From positions 1 to 64,000 of the forward strand of contig CAZWGA010000026.1 in NCBI GenBank assembly GCA_964633285.1: 64,000 bases of DNA. Direction: 5' to 3'. The stretch is from 20CM-2-55-15 sp964633285 (GTDB lineage: Bacteria; Acidobacteriota; Terriglobia; 20CM-2-55-15). This document shows positions 58,902-64,000 of this stretch, one piece after another. Positions within the stretch are counted from its first letter, which is position 1. Every line of letters starts with the position of its first letter. Made by a program: the position numbers and the translations under genes. The notes beneath the pieces are model-generated. The model saw only the letters and a list, made by a program, of their open reading frames with translations. It did not search any database and was not told where the DNA came from.

Positions 58902-60293
58902 TCACGAAGAACTTCCAAACCCGTGCAATCGAAGATAATCGGCGGTGACGTCGCGCAACATTCCGCCGTCGCGCCGTGTGTCGATGCGTCCAAGTTTTTC
59001 CTTCAGGTCATTGGCAACGTACGCGGTGGTTGCGATCTTGTAAACCTTATCCGGATGCGGAACGAGGTTTTGTTCCTTTAAACGCGCCGCCGATTCCGCG
59101 CTCAGATTTGAACCTCGAACCTCAACGACTTCGATTCTTTCCTGCCAGCTCTCAAGGCTGTAAATGTCGCCGGAACGAATCGTTCCAGGATGGAGCCGCC
59201 CGGCAACACTGTCCAGATTGTAGTAGGCGAGGTCTGCGCCGGTTTGGGTACGCATTGCAGTTTCAAACAATGCTTTCACTCCCGCATGATCCAGCCACGC
59301 TGGATTGTTCCCAAGGGCTTCTCCTACTGAAAGCGGTGAATCTCCATCCATCGCTACGTTGACGAAAGCGTGCACGTGCGGATATCCGCGAAAATAAAAA
59401 ACAGCCGCGGGACCTTCCAGCCGGAAAACCTGAGCATCGAAAATGTCGCCGTCTTCGCCATGCTGGTAATAGCTCAGGAACATTGCGTTCAATCCTCCGT
59501 TGGCCGTGAGGCACTCCTGCGCGTAGCGAACATCTTCTTCCGGATACGTCGAGCAGATGCGTGCGACAAGTTCGCGAGCCAGTTCTTTGCCCTGTGGATC
59601 GAGTTCAGCAATGGGAATGCCCGGGAACGATCCATGCTTTCCCTGCAATTCAACCTGCGTTTGGACCGGAGCTTCCGCCACAAGGGCGTGCTTTCGTCTT
59701 TCCGCATCAAGGCTTGTCAGGAGACGTTGTGCGATCAGAAACTGATCGCGATAGACGTTGCCGGGGAGACCCGCTTGTTCGTTTCCTCGCTGATCGCCGT
59801 AAACCTGCGGGCCGCCGAACGCGACGCCTTCGCGACTTTTTCCGCCAAGACGAAGATTCAGATGCGCAGCAGTCAAAATGATTTGATACGGCGCCGATGA
59901 AGGATCGCCGCAGATCAGAACCTGCATCGAGTGCACGCCCGGGAGCCGCGTGAAGTATTCTTCGGGCACTCGCTGGCGGCCTTCTTCAGACAAACCGGCA
60001 TACAAAAGGTCCGTGAGGATCTTTCGCTGAGCGCGATTGAATCCGAAGAAAATCCCGCGGCCTCCGCCCCAGACGCCCCGATTGTGATACTGGCGCAACG
60101 GATGATCGTAGGGAACACACGCATCGCTGCGCTGCTGGTCGTCAAGACTGGTATAGAGACGTTTCGCGAGAACATCCACGGATTCGAGTTTGCGGCTGCG
60201 TCCCGGCGGTAAAAACTCATAGCCGCCGAACAAACCCGCGCCGCCGAGGAGGCCCAGACTCGCGCCAAATTTGAGGGCACTGCGTCGATTCAT
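58902..60293 (-). CDS. DUF3500 protein with 5'-nucleotidase-like C-terminal segment
   Basis: A 463-residue protein. The N-terminus NRRSALKFGASLGLLGGAG is a likely Tat signal. Residues of about 45-330 match DUF3500 (GFNRAQRKILTDLLYAGLSE, MQVLICGDPSSAPYQIIL, GPAAVFYFRGYPHVHAFVNV). From about residue 345, TGADLAYYNLDSVAGRLHPG, RSGDIYSLESWQERIEVVEV and RGSNLSAESAARLKEQN follow the pattern of the UshA-type 5'-nucleotidase C-terminal domain, the substrate-specificity module, without its metallophosphatase partner. The combination is unusual; the function is unknown. Confidence 0.75.
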   Translation of the reverse strand: MNRRSALKFGASLGLLGGAGLFGGYEFLPPGRSRKLESVDVLAKRLYTSLDDQQRSDACVPYDHPLRQYHNRGVWGGGRGIFFGFNRAQRKILTDLLYAGLSEEGRQRVPEEYFTRLPGVHSMQVLICGDPSSAPYQIILTAAHLNLRLGGKSREGVAFGGPQVYGDQRGNEQAGLPGNVYRDQFLIAQRLLTSLDAERRKHALVAEAPVQTQVELQGKHGSFPGIPIAELDPQGKELARELVARICSTYPEEDVRYAQECLTANGGLNAMFLSYYQHGEDGDIFDAQVFRLEGPAAVFYFRGYPHVHAFVNVAMDGDSPLSVGEALGNNPAWLDHAGVKALFETAMRTQTGADLAYYNLDSVAGRLHPGTIRSGDIYSLESWQERIEVVEVRGSNLSAESAARLKEQNLVPHPDKVYKIATTAYVANDLKEKLGRIDTRRDGGMLRDVTADYLRLHGFGSSS

Positions 60294-60315
60294 CGTGGCC
60301 GGTATTTTAACAAGG

Positions 60316-60404
60316 ATAATTCGGTGTCAGAGGCCTAAATCACCCAAATTCCACTTCGCTCCTTCCTCGAATTTGGGTGATTTAGGCCTCTGACACCGAA
60401 TTAT
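60316..60404. repeat. Perfect 36-bp inverted repeat with 17-nt loop
   Basis: Left arm 60316-60351 and right arm 60369-60404 are exact reverse complements. The stop codon of the regulator gene (60403-60401) lies in the right arm. The left arm contains AATTCGGTGTCAGA (60318-60331), shared at 13 of 14 bases with the element near 48552. It has no T tract. It separates two minus-strand genes. Confidence 0.85.
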
Positions 60405-62143
60405 TTCAGTCCAGCGCTGCGAAGCAGTTTCGTAAAGCGGGCGTCGGATCGGATTTTGTCGAATGCCGGATCCACCATGACTTTCGATAGCCGGGGCGAG
60501 CGTTCCTCGAATCCTTTTTCCAGCCAGCGAAAGCCCTGAGCCTTGTTTCCCAGGTTCAAATGGGCGGCGGCGAGGTAATAGGGCTCGACGTATCGCCTTG
60601 TTGCCAATTCTTCGAAGTCGGCGAGGACGCGGCTCGCCTGCTTCATGTCACCCGCGAGTCCCAAACCTGTCGCGAATCCAGAGATTGCTGCCGGATGTTC
60701 ATTGCTGGCTTCTCTCGCTTTTGCGAACTGCGCAACCGAGTCCTTGTACTGAGCCAGTTGGATGTATACCAGGCCAAGGTAATAATGCGAGAGAGCAAAA
60801 TTGACATCCATTTCAATGGTGTTTGTAAGCTGTTCCGCGGCCTCCCGAAAACGATGCGCAAGATACAGAATCCAGCCTTTGATGGAATTGATGGCGAGCG
60901 AAAGCGGATCGAGTTCGAGCGCAAGATCGATCTGCCGCAATGCCTCATCGAAACGGCTCATTGCCGCCAGGCAGATGGCATACCAGGAATGGCCGGTGAC
61001 GTGGTTTGCATTCAGATCGAGCGCGCGCCGGAATGTTTTTTCAGCGCCTGAGAAATCCCAGTCGAAGATGAGTTGTCCCCAGCCGCGCGAACTGTAGGCT
61101 TCGGCGAAACCGGGATCCAGTGTCAGGGCTTTTCCAATCGCGGCCTGAAATTTTTCGTTGGCTTGTTTGGGAGGCAGGCCGCTGTAGTATGCGGCGATGC
61201 CGTAGGTATCGGCCATGCCGACGTACGCCGGCGCATATTCGGGTTCACGATCGATCGCTGCTTGAAAATATTTCAGAGCCTTCCAGAAAGCGTCTTCCGT
61301 CCGTTTATCCCAGTAGTATCGGCCCTTGAGATACGCTTCGTACGCCACCGAATCGCGAGTGGCGCCCTTCGCCATCTCTGCTTTGTGATCGGGGAGCAAT
61401 TCAAGCATCAGCGAATGCGCGACGCGTTCGGCGACATCCGTCTGCACGGTGATGATGTCGTCGAGCGTGCGGTTGTACGCTTCCGCCCACAGGTGACACT
61501 GGTCCGAAACCTGAATCAACTGGGCGGCAATCCTGACGCGGTCCCGCGCGCGGCGAATGCTGCCTTCAAGGATGTAATCGACATTCAACTCCTCTCCGAT
61601 TTGATCGATGCCCTTCGGCGTGTTCTTGTAGCGTTTTGACGTGGTGAAGGCGATCACTCGAAGCTGGTCCGGGCTGAGCCGGCCGAGTTGCATGATGAGT
61701 TCTTCCGTCATTCCATCCGCGAGATACTCCTGCTCCGTGTCATTCGTCAGATTTCCAAATGGAATAACGGCGAGCGTCAGGCGATGTCCTTTTCCGGGCC
61801 GGATTCTATCCTCACGTTCAACCGAAGCCAGAAACCGGTAGCCGCGCTTGGCGAGAGTTTCAATATAGATGGGTGTTTCTGCGTTGTCGTCGAGGGCCAG
61901 GCGGATTTGCCGGATGCAGTAATTCAGTCCCACTTCGAAATCGACATGCGTTCCTTCGCCCCAGATCTCTTTCTCGATGATCGGGCGTGTGATCACTTCG
62001 CCGGGCCGTGTGGCAAGAAGCGCCAGTACTTTGAAAGGCTGCGGCTGCAGCCGCATTCGGACGCCGTTCTTGAAGAGCTCGCTCGCACTGAGATTCATCT
62101 CAAATGGACCGAAGCGCAGAGGGTGTGTCCTCGAAGCGGACAT
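60401..62143 (-). CDS. CadC-type winged-helix regulator with TolB-like and TPR domains
   Basis: A 580-residue protein. Residues of about 8-108 are an OmpR/PhoB-like winged helix (RLQPQPFKVLALLATRPGEV, DFEVGLNYCIRQIRLALDDN, YIETLAKRGYRFLA). Residues of about 120-260 form a TolB/adenylate-cyclase-associated module (LAVIPFGNLTNDTEQEYLAD, VDYILEGSIRRARDRVRIAA). Six to eight TPRs fill about 275-575 (for example AFWKALKYFQAAIDREPEYA, LRQIDLALELDPLSLAIN). There is no receiver domain and no clear transmembrane helix, so it is probably a cytoplasmic one-component regulator. It is divergent from the gene at 62234. Confidence 0.87.
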   Translation of the reverse strand: MSASRTHPLRFGPFEMNLSASELFKNGVRMRLQPQPFKVLALLATRPGEVITRPIIEKEIWGEGTHVDFEVGLNYCIRQIRLALDDNAETPIYIETLAKRGYRFLASVEREDRIRPGKGHRLTLAVIPFGNLTNDTEQEYLADGMTEELIMQLGRLSPDQLRVIAFTTSKRYKNTPKGIDQIGEELNVDYILEGSIRRARDRVRIAAQLIQVSDQCHLWAEAYNRTLDDIITVQTDVAERVAHSLMLELLPDHKAEMAKGATRDSVAYEAYLKGRYYWDKRTEDAFWKALKYFQAAIDREPEYAPAYVGMADTYGIAAYYSGLPPKQANEKFQAAIGKALTLDPGFAEAYSSRGWGQLIFDWDFSGAEKTFRRALDLNANHVTGHSWYAICLAAMSRFDEALRQIDLALELDPLSLAINSIKGWILYLAHRFREAAEQLTNTIEMDVNFALSHYYLGLVYIQLAQYKDSVAQFAKAREASNEHPAAISGFATGLGLAGDMKQASRVLADFEELATRRYVEPYYLAAAHLNLGNKAQGFRWLEKGFEERSPRLSKVMVDPAFDKIRSDARFTKLLRSAGLK

Positions 62144-62233
62144 AACGGGGCGGCATTATAGTCCCAACTCGTTCGATTAAAGCCGAAAACTTCCGATTGT
62201 CCGATAACCCTTCAGGGCTTAAATTGGGAACCA

Positions 62234-63250
62234 ATGCCAATGAAATTGAAAATCACGGCCGCTCTGACTGCGGCGCTCCTCGTATCGTTTGCGATTGTTT
62301 CACGGTCCGCCGAGAGTCTGCCTGCGCAAATCGGCGATGCGGATTACTGGAAAATGATTTCGGAGTTTTCCGAGCCGAATGGATATTTTCAATACGAAAT
62401 CATCACGTCGAATGAATTGACGTATCAGTCGGCGCTGCCGGAACTTTTGAAGATGCCGCGGCCCGGCGGCGCATATCTCGGCGTGGGACCCGAGCAGAAC
62501 TTTACCTACATCGCCGCGCTTCAACCCAAAATTGCATTCGTGATCGATATTCGCCGCGAGATGATGCTCGAGCACCTGATGTACAAGGCTGTTTTTGAAA
62601 TGTCGCCGGATCGCGCGGATTTCATGTCCAATCTGTTTTCAAGAAAACGTCCGGCGTACTTGAATGACCGCACGTCCGTGAGGGACCTGCTCGAAGCCTA
62701 TGCCGTGGTTCCATCCGACCCGATGCTTGCCGAAGAACACCTGAAAAGCATCATGGATCGCTTAAAAACCGTTCACCATTTTCCGATCGCCAGGGAAGAC
62801 GAAAACCAGTTGCGTCTCGTCTATCTGACATTTCTTCGCGCCGGAGTTGTGAGCTTCAATTCGAGTTTCATGAGTCCGGGATACGCGACCCTGATGACGA
62901 TGACGGATCGCGCCGGCAAGAACTGGAGCTACCTCGCGACGAAGGAAAATTACGATCGCGTGCGCGCGATGCATCAGAAGAATCTGATTGTTCCTCTGGT
63001 CGGCGATTTTGGCGGACCGAAGACCATTCGCGCGGTCGGCCAGTATTTGAAGGACCACGCAACGACAGTCAACACGTTTTACCTGTCGAACGTCGAGGAC
63101 TACATTGCAGTTTCGTGGCGGGCTTATGTGAACAACATCGGCTCGCTGCCGATCGATTCTTCGAGTGTCCTGATGCGGTGGTTCATCGGCGGGCGGACAT
63201 CTCTCGAATCCATCGGAGACTTCCTTCGAAACGACACGCGTCGCCGGTAG
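62234..63250 (+). CDS. Exported protein resembling the LIC_10091 family
   Basis: A 338-residue protein with an N-terminal signal peptide (LTAALLVSFAIVSRSAES). LPELLKMPRPGGAYLGVGPE, FTYIAALQPKIAFVIDIRRE and MMLEHLMYKAVFEMSPDRAD recall LIC_10091-type proteins, whose core looks like a Rossmann/methyltransferase fold; this family call is from memory of conserved phrases and needs a search. No catalytic residues can be assigned. It is divergent from the CadC-type regulator, 90 bp away, and may be its target. Confidence 0.55.
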   Translation: MPMKLKITAALTAALLVSFAIVSRSAESLPAQIGDADYWKMISEFSEPNGYFQYEIITSNELTYQSALPELLKMPRPGGAYLGVGPEQNFTYIAALQPKIAFVIDIRREMMLEHLMYKAVFEMSPDRADFMSNLFSRKRPAYLNDRTSVRDLLEAYAVVPSDPMLAEEHLKSIMDRLKTVHHFPIAREDENQLRLVYLTFLRAGVVSFNSSFMSPGYATLMTMTDRAGKNWSYLATKENYDRVRAMHQKNLIVPLVGDFGGPKTIRAVGQYLKDHATTVNTFYLSNVEDYIAVSWRAYVNNIGSLPIDSSSVLMRWFIGGRTSLESIGDFLRNDTRRR

Positions 63251-63255
63251 GAACT

Positions 63256-63286
63256 GGAACGCGGGTATAAAACCCGCGACTACATG
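63256..63286 (-). repeat. REP-like palindrome, copy 2 (inverted relative to 55168)
   Basis: Reverse complement of the copy at 55168-55198 except at three positions. Two of these change a stem C-G pair to T-A, preserving pairing. It lies 5 bp after the stop of the 62234 gene, between convergent genes, as copy 1 does. Confidence 0.7.
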
Positions 63287-63294
63287 CCTGGTCT

Positions 63295-64000
63295 CTACTG
63301 TTTCGGCAGACCCGCGGTCCAATTCACGACAACGGTGATCGGGACGACAGCCTCTTGAACCGGGGCGGCGAAAAGAAATCGCCCATCCGCGGCGACATCG
63401 TAACGGCGATCACGGCTGACGTTGGGCCGGCCGACCGTCAACGGAGTATCGAACAGCGCGACCGCTGTTCCCGCTTCAAATGTGCGCTCTGTCTTGATCG
63501 GAACCGCCATTAACTTTCCATCGTAGGCCAGATAGTAAAGTTCGCGCCCGTCGTGCCGCCATTTCGGTTCGACGCCGCCTTGAGCGGTGATCTGCCACTT
63601 GCCGCCGTTCGGGTTGGGGAAGGACTGCACAACAATTTGATACATCCCGGAATCATTCGTGGCGTAAGCCATCCATCGGCCGTCAGGTGAAAGTCTCGCG
63701 TGAACTTTGTCGAAGGAGGATTCGACAAACGGGAATTCCTTCTTTTCGGGCAGTTGCAGGACCCACGTATCGTTACCGGAGCCGCTGGCATGTATTCGGG
63801 AAAACACAACGTACTTGCCGTCGTGCGACAGGCCGGTGGGTATTTCAACCTTGTCGCTTTTGTAAATCAATTCTTCGGCGCCTACACCACTGGCAGCTTT
63901 GGAATAGATATCGTTACTGCCGCTGCGAGCCGATGCAAAAAAGATACGGCTTCCATCCGCCGTCCACGATGGTGACCAGTCCGGAGCGGGATCGAGACTG
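63295..64000 (-). CDS. C-terminal part of a PD40/TolB-like propeller protein (cut by window edge)
   Basis: Open on the minus strand from the right edge to a stop at 63295. Visible blades are PDWSPSWTADGSRIFFASAR, TGLSHDGKYVVFSRI, ARLSPDGRWMAYATNDSGMY and EPKWRHDGRELYYLAYDGK. The end, VVPITVVVNWTAGLPKQ, closely resembles the end of the kinase at 42478 (INVVINWLPDLKK). It is therefore probably the C-terminus of another Ser/Thr kinase or CadC-type sensor with a PD40 propeller. The N-terminal part is outside the window. Confidence 0.8.
   Translation of the reverse strand, partial: SLDPAPDWSPSWTADGSRIFFASARSGSNDIYSKAASGVGAEELIYKSDKVEIPTGLSHDGKYVVFSRIHASGSGNDTWVLQLPEKKEFPFVESSFDKVHARLSPDGRWMAYATNDSGMYQIVVQSFPNPNGGKWQITAQGGVEPKWRHDGRELYYLAYDGKLMAVPIKTERTFEAGTAVALFDTPLTVGRPNVSRDRRYDVAADGRFLFAAPVQEAVVPITVVVNWTAGLPKQ

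Overview
The window looks like a chromosomal segment of a GC-rich, Gram-negative acidobacterium (Solibacter/Bryobacter-like or Vicinamibacteria-like). This is an inference from family content: three very large Oar-type TonB-dependent receptors with an N-terminal carboxypeptidase-regulatory-like domain, paired exported PQQ-type beta-propeller proteins, two DUF1080 proteins, a Ser/Thr kinase with PD40 propeller repeats, a CadC-type winged-helix/TPR regulator and a DUF6152 protein. No rRNA, tRNA, CRISPR array, transposase or phage gene was recognised.

Region 1 (about 0.2-1.6 kb, minus strand) is a lone EgtB-like sulfoxide synthase. Region 2 (1.6-33.2 kb) is a carbohydrate-use island read as three plus-strand units with a minus-strand regulator between the second and third. 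Unit A (1802-11677) holds a DUF1080 protein, a cupin, a TIM-barrel isomerase, a Gfo/Idh/MocA oxidoreductase, a mutarotase-like protein and a sugar ABC importer whose last gene fuses a permease to its substrate-binding protein. Unit B (11792-18809) holds a TonB-dependent receptor, a di-haem cytochrome c, a quinoprotein dehydrogenase and a Tat-exported TIM-barrel protein. Unit C (20136-33155) holds a second receptor, a second DUF1080 protein, two PQQ-like propellers and a complete L-rhamnose catabolic set: bifunctional aldolase/dehydrogenase RhaEW, isomerase RhaI and kinase RhaB. The regulator (18823-19926) joins an IclR-type helix-turn-helix to a periplasmic-binding-protein sensor. A 15-bp palindrome, TTCCG-N5-CGGAA, occurs twice ahead of unit A and twice between the regulator and unit C, so one regulon probably joins import, periplasmic 3-keto-sugar chemistry and rhamnose breakdown.

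Region 3 (33.2-45.1 kb, mostly minus strand) holds a TPR protein coupled to the third receptor, a metallo-beta-lactamase-fold pseudogene with an internal deletion, and a compact kinase / DUF6492 / coiled-coil operon.

Region 4 (45.2-53.7 kb) is a thiol-redox neighbourhood: an M16 lipoprotein peptidase, a TlpA-like lipoprotein, a rhodanese and a thioredoxin-like protein on the plus strand, converging on a minus-strand operon of MFS transporter, ArsP-like permease and an exported protein whose frame is interrupted by one in-frame UGA. Six lines of sequence evidence, including a SECIS-like hairpin with a GGUC apical loop 17 nt after the UGA, mark it as a selenoprotein with a U-S-T-C redox motif, related to the UGSC family. 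Left as two ORFs it would be missed by standard annotation.

Region 5 (53.8-64.0 kb) holds an Abhydrolase_10-like protein, a DUF6152 protein, a two-gene unit of a cysteine-less rhodanese and a degenerate-HD/Pycsar-effector-like membrane protein, an SdiA-regulated-type propeller, a DUF3500 protein with a 5'-nucleotidase-like tail, a CadC/TPR regulator, a LIC_10091-like exported protein and a PD40 protein cut by the right edge. Several dispersed palindromes (REP-like) sit in the intergenic gaps of regions 2, 4 and 5.
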